Shown here one piece after another: positions 1-5,837 of a stretch of DNA of 6,244 bases. A program made the position numbers and the translations under genes. Position 1 is the first letter of the stretch; each line of letters begins with the position of its first letter. The notes beneath the pieces were generated by a model. That model was given only the letters and a program-made list of their open reading frames with translations. It was not told the origin of the DNA and searched no databases. Origin of the DNA: Halobacteriales archaeon QH_10_65_19 (GTDB lineage Archaea; Halobacteriota; Halobacteria; Halobacteriales; Haloarculaceae); assembly GCA_003022085.1 (NCBI GenBank), contig PXQK01000054.1, forward strand, positions 1 to 6,244. Reading direction: 5' to 3'.

Positions 1-51
1 ATCCATCCCGGACGAAGCAAGCACGCGAACGCAGTGAGCGCGCGCAGCGAG

Positions 52-65
52 CGGTCGGCCGACCG
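52..65. repeat. Perfect 14-bp GC palindrome
   Basis: CGGTCGGCCGACCG reads identically on both strands and sits inside the repeat tract. It could extrude as a small hairpin or bind a dimeric protein. No promoter is visible beside it, so a role is speculative. Confidence 0.5.
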
Positions 66-146
66 GAGAGAGGCCGACGATTGCTCGAACGGCGAGTGTA
101 GCGAGCCGTGAGAGTCCCGGATGGTGAATGGAGCGAGCGCAGCGAA

Positions 147-202
147 GTCGTTCGAAAATCTTCGATTTTCGTGATCACGAGAATCTTCGATTCTCGGACG
201 AC
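147..202. repeat. Tandem hairpins with compensatory change, possible three-way junction
   Basis: Two 8-bp stems with identical TTC loops lie side by side. Hairpin 1 is CGAAAATC (153-160), TTC, GATTTTCG (164-171). Hairpin 2 is CGAGAATC (178-185), TTC, GATTCTCG (189-196). They differ at one pair only, A156-T168 against G181-C193, so both arms changed together and pairing is kept. The spacer TGATCA is itself palindromic. An outer 5-bp inverted repeat, GTCGT (147-151) with ACGAC (198-202), encloses both, so the whole could fold as a three-way junction. The pairing is seen directly; any function is inference. Confidence 0.6.
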
Positions 203-408
203 GGAGTGAACGCAGTCGAGTGGTCGGGGGCTTCCTCTTCACGAATCCTCAATTCCTTTCACGAATCACTATGGCCCGACGACGCTATGGAGTCACGCGT
301 TGGTCGTTTCAGCCCCCAAAACCGCCGGTATTGGGACCCGGTGCTGAACATAGTCACGCACGACCGTATCACCCAAAATTGAGATGCCCTGAAACTGTAC
401 GTCGTTGT
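203..408. other. Non-coding stretch upstream of the small membrane gene
   Basis: I see no supportable gene here. The only structure is a 10-base direct repeat TTCACGAATC (238-247 and 258-267) spaced 20 bases apart, and a candidate promoter at the right end. Open frames through the region give compositions unlike haloarchaeal proteins, with little Asp/Glu and many Arg/Ser/Pro. Together with the repeat tract, the first 408 bases hold no recognisable gene. Confidence 0.5.
375..380 (+). promoter_or_regulatory. Candidate TATA box for the 78-residue gene
   Basis: AAAATT lies 29-34 bases upstream of the ATG at 409, in an otherwise GC-richer context. That distance fits a leaderless archaeal transcript beginning at or near the start codon. 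No Shine-Dalgarno sequence precedes the ATG, which agrees with leaderless initiation. Confidence 0.35.
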
Positions 409-645
409 ATGGACGTTCCAGAACTGGATATACTGAAGCTTCTCGAATCCGCGGCAGTCATTGTTCTCGTCATTGCGGCTTTACAGTATTTCGGCGGCCT
501 CCTCGTCGGATCCTCAGGACAGCTCGATTTCGGCGGACTGGCTATCGTAGCGGTAATATACCTCATTACAACCGCGGTGTTAGCGGTAATCGCTGCAAAC
601 ACCGGGCTCTCGATGCCGGACAGCCTGAAAAAAGAAACAGAATAG
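409..645 (+). CDS. Small two-helix membrane protein, function unknown
   Basis: This encodes a 78-residue protein that I do not recognise. It starts with a short acidic segment (MDVPELD). Two hydrophobic helices follow at about residues 12-34 and 43-66, joined by a short polar loop rich in Gly/Ser (GSSGQLD). A charged tail with the run KKETE ends it. This predicts a small double-spanning membrane protein. The frame is open further upstream, to an ATG at 220, but residues coded there are Arg/Pro/His-rich and derive from the intergenic stretch. The ATG at 409 has a TATA-like box at the leaderless distance, so it is the chosen start. The gene is somewhat richer in A+T than its neighbours. No neighbour gives a clear hint of its role. 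Confidence 0.7.
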   Translation: MDVPELDILKLLESAAVIVLVIAALQYFGGLLVGSSGQLDFGGLAIVAVIYLITTAVLAVIAANTGLSMPDSLKKETE

Positions 646-846
646 AACGAGTCAGGTCTGATAGGGTCGTGCGTGACTCTGTATCGCCCGGCTGGAACAG
701 ATTGGGAGTCTCGGATCCTGTCCCACCGATATTTCGGAGCAATCTGCATCCTCGCCGGACCCCTCCCCCACGTTTTATTCACTCCCACAGTCTCAGGTTT
801 GAAAACTCCGCATACAGACTCAAGTTGGTTGACTGATTCGGGTAGT
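646..846. other. Intergenic spacer between membrane and phosphatase-like genes
   Basis: No gene is supported here. A 6-bp inverted repeat GAGTCA (649-654) / TGACTC (674-679) lies just after the stop codon of the membrane gene and could be a weak hairpin. It has no T-run, so I do not call it a terminator. The only promoter-like element is the T/A-rich block near 773-779. Confidence 0.4.
773..779 (+). promoter_or_regulatory. Candidate TATA box for the phosphatase-like gene
   Basis: TTTTATT stands out in a C-rich context (CCCCCACG just before it). A transcript starting about 25 bases downstream would begin near 800-805 and carry a leader of roughly 40-47 bases before the ATG at 847. That is longer than usual for a haloarchaeal mRNA, which lowers confidence. 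Confidence 0.3.
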
Positions 847-1416
847 ATGATGGGAGAGTCTGACAACCGGGGCCGCATCGCCTATCGGTTCAGCTCTGCC
901 GCCCCGGAGGAACAGTACGTGTACGGAGCCTGCAGTCCAGGCTGGCACTCGGCCGCCGACCAAGAGACGTGTCTCGACGAGTGGATCAGGTTCATGAACT
1001 CAGAGGGGATCGAGCGCGTCTGTTGTTTGCAGGCCGGCTGCCATCTCGACTCCGAGCGCGCGAACGTCAGTGCGTACAGGGAAGCATTCGGCAGGAACAG
1101 GGTGCTCCACACCCCGGTCCCAGATCAGCACCTCATCGACATCGACACTCTGGATGACGAGATTCTCCCGTTCCTCGCGGAGAGTGCCGCGGCAGGAGAG
1201 CCGGTTGTCGTTCACAGTCTCGCTGGTGTCACCCGGCCGGGACAGGTGCTGGCCGCCTGGTTGGTCCACGGGCGCGGGTACGAATCGACCGAGGCCGTCG
1301 ATACAGTCATCGAGATGGGGCGGGACCCGACCGCAGCCGTCGACGCCGGCAACGCGACCCGGTCCGAGCTGTTCGAGTTGCTGGGGGCGCTCGGTGAGCG
1401 TGGACACGACGAGTAG
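847..1416 (+). CDS. Dual-specificity/tyrosine phosphatase-like protein with Cys-to-Ser active site
   Basis: This encodes a 189-residue soluble protein with the cysteine-phosphatase fold layout. A beta-strand/helix N-terminal half contains the segments YGACSPGW and IERVCCL. A candidate general-acid Asp93 lies in PVPDQH. The P-loop follows as HSLAGVTR at residues 123-130, and then a helix GQVLAAWLV. Known family members carry H-C-x5-R, where Cys attacks the phosphate and Arg binds it. Here Arg130 is present but residue 124 is Ser (codon AGT at 1216-1218; TGT would be Cys). The rest of the loop looks normal and the frame is undisturbed, so this appears to be a catalytically dead, phosphate-binding pseudophosphatase or a sequencing error. 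ATG at 847 was chosen over ATG 850 arbitrarily. The open frame upstream, to 673, reads like intergenic sequence. Confidence 0.8.
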   Translation: MMGESDNRGRIAYRFSSAAPEEQYVYGACSPGWHSAADQETCLDEWIRFMNSEGIERVCCLQAGCHLDSERANVSAYREAFGRNRVLHTPVPDQHLIDIDTLDDEILPFLAESAAAGEPVVVHSLAGVTRPGQVLAAWLVHGRGYESTEAVDTVIEMGRDPTAAVDAGNATRSELFELLGALGERGHDE

Positions 1417-1442
1417 TTCCCGGTCGCGTTGCTGTGTTTGGC

Positions 1443-1449
1443 TTTTTAA
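1443..1449 (+). promoter_or_regulatory. Candidate TATA box for the HD hydrolase gene
   Basis: TTTTTAA is centred 28 bases before the ATG at 1474, the expected distance for a leaderless transcript. It sits in the 57-base gap after the phosphatase-like gene, so the HD gene probably has its own promoter. The T-run may also help end transcription from the upstream gene. Confidence 0.5.
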
Positions 1450-1473
1450 CTGTCGGTGCACAAAGCTCTCCTA

Positions 1474-2709
1474 ATGACTACTATCAAGGATAGCGTCCAC
1501 GACCACATCGAGATCCACGGGGTAGCCCAGAAGCTGCTGGATACGCCGCCGGTCCAGCGACTCAGGCGGATCCGACAGCTCGGCACGGTCACGCTCGTCT
1601 ACCCGTCGGCGAATCACACCCGGTTCGAACACAGTCTGGGCGTCTACCACCTCGCAGACCGGGCGCTCGGTCACCTGAACATCGAGGGACAGAAGGCCGA
1701 GCGGGTGCGGGCAGCCGCGCTGTTGCACGATGTCGGGCACGGGCCGTACAGCCACAACATCGAGGAGCTGCTGTACCGACACACCGGCAAGTACCACGAC
1801 GAGGTCCAGGACCTCATCGGCACGGGGTCGGTCGCGACGGTGCTCTCGGAGCACGGACTGAACCCGGACAGGATCGCGGGCCTGATCGCCGGAGAGGGAG
1901 AACTCGGACAGCTCGTCTCGGGGGAACTCGACGTCGACCGGATGGACTACCTCGTCAGGGACGCCCACCACACCGGCGTCCCCTACGGCACCATCGACCA
2001 CGAGCGGCTGGTGCGGGAGCTCCGGTTCGTCGACGGTGAACTCGTCCTCGACGAGGGGAACGTCCAGACGGCGGAGAGCCTGCTGCTCGCCCGTGCGCTC
2101 ATGAACCCGACCGTGTACCAGCACCACGTCGCCCGGATCGCGAAGGCAATGCTCAGACGCGGGACGGAGCGGGCGCTGGAAGTCGGGGCAACCGACCCCG
2201 ACAGCGTTCGGCGTATGGACGACTACGGCCTCCTCGCGCTGCTCAGGAACTGTGACGCGACCGTAGAGATCGCCCGACGGCTCGACGAACGAGACCTGTT
2301 CAAGCGCGGGGTCTGGGCCGAGTTCGACGCCGTTCCCGCCGAGTTACTGGCGGCGGATCACGGGACGATAAGGGAGTACGAACGCGAGATAGCGGCCGAG
2401 GCAAACGTTGACCCGCCGTCAGTCATTCTCGACGTGCCGCCCGAGCCGTCGATGACCGAGTCGACATCGCAGGTGCTCGTCAACGGCGACGTCCGCCGGC
2501 TGGGTGATCAGTCGACGCTCGTCAGTGCCCTCCGGGCCGCCCAGCGCGACCAGTGGCGGCTGGGCGTATACGGACCCCCTCGCGAGAGCGAGCGCGTCGG
2601 CAACGCTGCCATTCGGACGCTCGGGCTGGATATCGACGGAACGCTCGTGCGGGATATCCGAACCGGTCTCAACGCCACGCTCGACGAGTTCGGCGCTACC
2701 TCGGAGTGA
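1474..2709 (+). CDS. HD-domain phosphohydrolase, SAMHD1/COG1078 type
   Basis: This encodes a 411-residue protein of the HD superfamily related to SAMHD1 and bacterial dNTP triphosphohydrolases. The N-terminus IKDSVHDHIEI and the segment PPVQRLRRIRQLG are typical of the group. The metal site can be read in order: His53 in RFEHSLG, His85-Asp86 in LLHDVGHGPYSH, and Asp155 in DVDRMDYLVRD. Arg156 and Tyr159 occupy places that contact nucleotide in SAMHD1. The likely reaction is hydrolysis of a nucleotide phosphate in the cytoplasm; the exact substrate cannot be told from sequence. The C-terminal ~125 residues are acidic and not recognised. ATG 1474 is preferred over ATG 1456 because MTTIKDSVHD matches family N-termini and the TATA box fits it. 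The ATPase gene starts 16 bases after its stop, suggesting one transcript. Confidence 0.88.
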   Translation: MTTIKDSVHDHIEIHGVAQKLLDTPPVQRLRRIRQLGTVTLVYPSANHTRFEHSLGVYHLADRALGHLNIEGQKAERVRAAALLHDVGHGPYSHNIEELLYRHTGKYHDEVQDLIGTGSVATVLSEHGLNPDRIAGLIAGEGELGQLVSGELDVDRMDYLVRDAHHTGVPYGTIDHERLVRELRFVDGELVLDEGNVQTAESLLLARALMNPTVYQHHVARIAKAMLRRGTERALEVGATDPDSVRRMDDYGLLALLRNCDATVEIARRLDERDLFKRGVWAEFDAVPAELLAADHGTIREYEREIAAEANVDPPSVILDVPPEPSMTESTSQVLVNGDVRRLGDQSTLVSALRAAQRDQWRLGVYGPPRESERVGNAAIRTLGLDIDGTLVRDIRTGLNATLDEFGATSE

Positions 2710-2712
2710 GCC

Positions 2713-2717
2713 GGAGG
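2713..2717 (+). promoter_or_regulatory. Strong Shine-Dalgarno site deciding a GTG start
   Basis: GGAGG lies 8 bases upstream of the GTG at 2726, an ideal spacing. It falls in the 16-base gap after the HD gene stop codon. It supports translation of the ATPase as the second gene of a polycistronic mRNA and rules against the longer open frame that starts inside the HD gene. Confidence 0.75.
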
Positions 2718-2725
2718 CTACGATA

Positions 2726-5275
2726 GTGCACGACGCCCCTGACACATGCACGCTCTGCGGCGAGGTACTCGACGGACAGCCCCCGGACGGGTCGACGGGG
2801 AACGGGTTCTGTTGTCACGGTTGTGAAACCGTTGTGGAGACACTCGATGCCGCACCAGTCCACGACACCAGGGAGAGCCCGGTCCGGGGCTCCCGGAGGT
2901 CTGAGGACCCCTCTGGGACAGCCGGGAGCGGAGAGACCGAGTGGGGAGCCACAGCAAAGGACGAAGCTACCGGCACGACTCGCACGTATCTCCACATCGA
3001 CGGGATGCACAACCCGACCTGTGAGCTGTTCGTGGAGTCACGCGCAACCGCGAGTGACGGCGTCACGGCTGCCGAGACGAGTTACGTTACCGAGACGGCA
3101 CGGATCGATCACGACCCGGAGGAGATCACGGAGCAGACACTCTGTGATCGCCTGTCGACGGTGGGATACACGGCAACTGTACTCGACGCACAGGGTGGGA
3201 CACGGGAGGAGGATCACCACCGGCGGGCGGATCTGACCCGCAATGAACGGCGCGCGAGACGCAGCATGGACGAGATGCTCGGCTTCCGGTACATCGCGGG
3301 GGTGGTCTTCGGGACGTTCTTGTTGTTGCCCTACGTTGTCGTCCTGTATCCAGTCTACATCTCCTCAACGTTCGGGATGTCCCTCGGTCCGTTCGATCAG
3401 GTAACGGGGGTCAGCGACACACTCGTTCTCCTCCCGCTGTTTCTCACCGTCTCCGGTGTCGTGCTCTTCTTTAGCGGACTGCCGCTCCTGCGTGGGGCGT
3501 ACGTCAGTCTCAAAACACGCACTGCCAACACGGATCTGCTGGTCACTGTCACGATCGTCAGTGCGTACCTCTACGGTCTGGTCGCGCTGGTCGCTGGCAG
3601 ACTGGACGTCTACTTCGACCTGACGATCGTGATTGCGGCGAGCGTCGTTGCCGCGATACTCTACGAGTCGCTGCAGAAACAGCGGGCGGTCGAGCAGTTG
3701 ACCGACCTCACGGTGTCGCAGGTGGAGGAAGCACGGGTGATTGACGCCGACGGGTCGACATCGACAGTTCTCATCGACGACCTCGAGCCGGGCGACCGGG
3801 TGCTCGTCACGCAGGGCGAGCGCGTCCCGGTGGACGGGAAGCTCCGGGAGGACGAATGTACGGTTGACGAGGCAGTGGTCACAGGCGAATCGCTGCCGGT
3901 GCTCAAGGAGCCGGGCGACCAGGTCGTCGGCGGTTCAGTCGTCACGGAGGGTGCAGCGATTGTCGAGGCTGGACCGGATGCGACCAGCAGCATCGACAGG
4001 CTCACCGAATCAGTCTGGGAGCTCCACAGCGCGACACACGGGCTCCAGCGCCGGGTCGACAGGCTGGCAGGACGCCTCATTCCTGCAGTTGTCGCGGGAG
4101 CGGTCCTCGCCAGTGCGGCGGTGTTCGCTCTCGGGTACGGGGCCGTCGTATCGGTACTCGCCTTCGGGGCCAGCGTGTTCGTCCTCTCCCCGTGGGCCCT
4201 GGGGCTGTCGACGCCGCTGTCGGTCGCGACGAATATCCGGGACGCCCTGGCGGAAGGGGTGGTCGTCTTCGACGAGACGGTGTTCGAACGCATCAGGAAC
4301 ACTGAGGTCGTCGTCTTCGACAAGACCGGGACGCTGACGACTGGGGCCATGCGGGTCATCGAGGCCGACGTCCCGCCGGCGTTGCTCGCTGCCGTCGGTG
4401 AACTCGAACAGCGGGCCAATCATCCTGCCGCCGACGCAATCGCGACTGCGTTTGCCGAGGACTCGCGGTACGTGGCGCGCGCCGACGGGGGCGACGGATC
4501 GAAGCCCGGCGGCCCCCAGGAAGTCGGGTCTACGACGGATATTGACGAGTTCGAGACACACACGACCGGTGTGAGTGGTGTCCTCGAGGGTTCGCGAGTG
4601 CTCGTCGGGCACCCCGACCTCTTCGTCGAGGAGGACTGGGAACTGCCCGACGGGATCGAGGAGACGGTAGCAGCGACACGGGACGACAGTCGGTTGCCCG
4701 TCGTCGTTGGCCGCGAGGGACGGGCCGAAGGGGTCATCGTACTCGGCGACGAGCCGCGCAGGGAGTGGGACCGGACGCTCGACAGGCTTGCCGAGCGCGA
4801 CATCGAGGCGGTCGTGCTGACGGGCGACGACGAGCAGTCCGCGGACCGCTTCAGTCACCATCCGGCGGTCAGGAACGTGTTCGCCGGCGTCCCGCCGGCG
4901 GGGAAAACCCAGACGGTGCGGGCTCTGCAGGCAGAGGCTGGTCACGTCACGATGGTTGGGGACGGAACGAACGACGCGCCGGCACTGGCACGGGCTGATC
5001 TGGGCATCGCTCTCGGTAGCGGTACTGCGCTCGCGTCCGACGCGGCTGACCTCGCGATTGTCGACGAAGACCTGACGGCTATCGAGACGGTGTTCGACAT
5101 CGCGACCGCGGCTCGCCGGCGCGTGACCCGCAACACCGGGCTTGCCCTGCTGTACAACGCCGTGGTGATTCCGTTCGCACTGCTGGGTATGCTGAACCCG
5201 CTTGTGACGACTGTTGCCGTTGCGCTCAGTGGTGGACTTATCGGGCTGAACGCGAGCCGTCCTCTTCTCCGTTGA
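2726..5275 (+). CDS. P1B-type heavy-metal ATPase, CcoI/CopA-like, altered ion site
   Basis: This encodes an 849-residue membrane pump. Order of parts: an N-terminal cysteine motif CTLC (8-11) with FCCHGC (28-33), like the metal-binding domain of CcoI/FixI copper ATPases; a linker rich in Gly, Ser and charged residues; an HMA domain near 86-155; eight predicted helices (first near 186-212); TGES (386-389); phosphorylation motif DKTGT (532-536); His-Pro (566-567); GDGTND (745-750); and Tyr-Asn in TM7 (810-811). These support ATP-driven ion transport. The ion site departs from known P1B pumps: TM6 reads SPW (488-490) instead of CPC, the HMA motif reads NPTC (96-99) instead of CxxC, and the TM8 Met is Val832. 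The N-domain GxG reads TTG (613-615). The ion and direction of transport are therefore uncertain. GTG 2726 follows an ideal GGAGG site and directly precedes the Cys motif. It is probably co-transcribed with the HD gene. Confidence 0.9.
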   Translation: MHDAPDTCTLCGEVLDGQPPDGSTGNGFCCHGCETVVETLDAAPVHDTRESPVRGSRRSEDPSGTAGSGETEWGATAKDEATGTTRTYLHIDGMHNPTCELFVESRATASDGVTAAETSYVTETARIDHDPEEITEQTLCDRLSTVGYTATVLDAQGGTREEDHHRRADLTRNERRARRSMDEMLGFRYIAGVVFGTFLLLPYVVVLYPVYISSTFGMSLGPFDQVTGVSDTLVLLPLFLTVSGVVLFFSGLPLLRGAYVSLKTRTANTDLLVTVTIVSAYLYGLVALVAGRLDVYFDLTIVIAASVVAAILYESLQKQRAVEQLTDLTVSQVEEARVIDADGSTSTVLIDDLEPGDRVLVTQGERVPVDGKLREDECTVDEAVVTGESLPVLKEPGDQVVGGSVVTEGAAIVEAGPDATSSIDRLTESVWELHSATHGLQRRVDRLAGRLIPAVVAGAVLASAAVFALGYGAVVSVLAFGASVFVLSPWALGLSTPLSVATNIRDALAEGVVVFDETVFERIRNTEVVVFDKTGTLTTGAMRVIEADVPPALLAAVGELEQRANHPAADAIATAFAEDSRYVARADGGDGSKPGGPQEVGSTTDIDEFETHTTGVSGVLEGSRVLVGHPDLFVEEDWELPDGIEETVAATRDDSRLPVVVGREGRAEGVIVLGDEPRREWDRTLDRLAERDIEAVVLTGDDEQSADRFSHHPAVRNVFAGVPPAGKTQTVRALQAEAGHVTMVGDGTNDAPALARADLGIALGSGTALASDAADLAIVDEDLTAIETVFDIATAARRRVTRNTGLALLYNAVVIPFALLGMLNPLVTTVAVALSGGLIGLNASRPLLR

Positions 5276-5292
5276 CGTGCTGGGATACGTCA
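5273..5292 (+). terminator. Weak hairpin at the ATPase stop codon
   Basis: TGACGT (5273-5278), which includes the stop codon, pairs with ACGTCA (5287-5292) around an 8-base loop. It has no T-run after it, and archaeal terminators rely mainly on T-runs, so this is at best a weak candidate for a 3' end. Confidence 0.2.
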
Positions 5293-5352
5293 GTACCGAA
5301 CCACACCGGCGCTGTGTCACCGCGTTCGCACGTTCGATAGCAGCCGGAAACA

Positions 5353-5364
5353 CGAACGCTTAGG
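5353..5364 (+). promoter_or_regulatory. BRE/TATA element of the zinc-ribbon gene
   Basis: CGAAC (5353-5357) followed by CTTAGG (5359-5364) resembles a haloarchaeal BRE plus TATA box. It is centred about 26 bases upstream of the ATG at 5388, as for a leaderless mRNA. The BRE part is also the right arm of a 7-bp inverted repeat, GCGTTCG (5322-5328) / CGAACGC (5353-5359). A regulator could use it as an operator, though this is only inference. Confidence 0.45.
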
Positions 5365-5387
5365 TCCCTGGCCACCCAGAAACAACC

Positions 5388-5615
5388 ATGGGAGACAACC
5401 GCGTAGTACAGGGGCGGATGGTGACCCCGAAGCGACTGGCAGCCCTCATCGAGGGGGATGACGTGATGGACGCGGAACCGATCGAGGACGCAGAACAGGA
5501 CTGTCCGGAGTGTGGTGGAAACGTTATTACTGTGGGGTATATGCCGTCAGCTCTGGAGTTCGTCACCGGCTACAAGTGCCAGGACTGCGACTGGAGCGAC
5601 ACCGACCGCGACTGA
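5388..5615 (+). CDS. Small zinc-ribbon protein, DUF5795-like
   Basis: This encodes a 75-residue acidic protein. The N-terminal part NRVVQGRMVTPKRLAAL is followed by an acidic stretch. A zinc-ribbon knuckle pair then forms the core: Cys39/Cys42 (CPEC-GG) and Cys64/Cys67 (CQDC), 21 residues apart, suited to binding one zinc. It ends in the acidic tail SDTDRD. The overall shape and the segments RMVTP and GYMPSALEFVTGYKC match my memory of the DUF5795 family, which seems restricted to haloarchaea. I know of no assigned function; small zinc ribbons of this kind often bind nucleic acid or protein partners. The start is supported by a TATA-like element 26 bases upstream and no in-frame alternative before it. 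It is probably transcribed alone. Confidence 0.85.
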   Translation: MGDNRVVQGRMVTPKRLAALIEGDDVMDAEPIEDAEQDCPECGGNVITVGYMPSALEFVTGYKCQDCDWSDTDRD

Positions 5616-5630
5616 TCGGCCGACCCCCGA

Positions 5631-5714
5631 TCACTCACCGTCTCGCTTCTCGACGATAACGAGACCTGTCATCGTCAGCACTTCCTGTCCATCTCCGTTG
5701 GTCGTCGTCACCAC
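5631..5714 (-). pseudogene. Possible 3' remnant of a MaoC-family dehydratase gene
   Basis: Read on the minus strand, this frame ends in a run such as TTNGDGQEVLTMTGLVIVEK and then RDGE and a stop. It resembles the C-terminal strands of MaoC-like acyl dehydratases, where a TNQDG..VL.MT..V.VERR pattern is common. A full MaoC protein needs roughly 450 bases or more, but only about 200 bases lie between here and the tRNA gene. Further upstream in the same frame the translation stops looking like the family. I therefore read it as the tail of a decayed or deleted gene. The resemblance is by memory only and the stretch is short, so chance is possible. Confidence 0.35.
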
Positions 5715-5798
5715 GGGCCGCGATGATCCGTATGTCGTTGAGAAATCCGGTGACCAGCAGCCGTATCGTTTCACTGTCCGAGCCGTGACGAGTGTAAT

Positions 5799-5811
5799 CG
5801 AAATCCATTTA
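5799..5811 (+). promoter_or_regulatory. Candidate BRE/TATA element for tRNA-Trp
   Basis: CGAAA (5799-5803) followed by ATTTA (5807-5811) is the only A/T-rich block before the tRNA. Its TATA part is centred about 29 bases upstream of the mature 5' end at 5838, a normal archaeal promoter distance. Confidence 0.45.
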
Positions 5812-5837
5812 CCGGGAATCGACCAACAGGAGAGTGA

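Larger units (their letters stand above)
1..225. repeat. Degenerate GAGCGNAGCGAG-type intergenic repeat tract
   Basis: This stretch is built from imperfect copies of a GAGCG/CAGCGAG-like unit, seen near 28-52, 88-110, 130-146 and 201-220, for example GCGCGCAGCGAGC and GGAGCGAGCGCAGCGAAG. Open frames across it give low-complexity Arg/Ser/Glu-rich translations without any recognisable domain, so I treat it as non-coding. Similar GAGCGAAGCGAG-like tracts are, from general knowledge, common between genes in haloarchaeal genomes. Their role is not known to me. Confidence 0.55.

Noticed and set aside
1..225. CRISPR-like array in the repeat tract
   Set aside because: Units are short, degenerate and without uniform spacers.
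128..382. Plus-strand frame of 84 residues through the hairpins
   Set aside because: It is composed of translated GAGCGNAGCGAG repeats and palindromes; no start signal or family resemblance.
673..846. Extended N-terminus for the phosphatase-like protein
   Set aside because: The added 58 residues show no conserved pattern and cover the candidate promoter at 773-779.
369..878. Minus-strand open frame of 169 residues opposite the membrane gene
   Set aside because: It is Arg/Ser/Pro-rich with no motif and lacks an acidic haloarchaeal composition; the plus strand has a convincing two-helix protein in this interval.
2504..2725. Longer N-terminus for the ATPase beginning with ATG 2504
   Set aside because: This part lies within the HD gene in another frame, is Ser/Pro/Arg-rich, and the GGAGG-GTG start at 2726 sits right before the Cys motif.
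4010..5353. Minus-strand open frame of 447 residues opposite the ATPase
   Set aside because: It is a GC-driven shadow of a strongly supported gene, Arg-rich with no domain, and its sense strand codes canonical ATPase motifs.
5637..5808. Minus-strand frame starting at an ATG (MDFDYTRHGSDSE...) of about 57 codons
   Set aside because: Its end becomes Arg/Asp-rich low-quality sequence, and the neighbouring frame has the more protein-like C-terminus; it overlaps the tRNA promoter.
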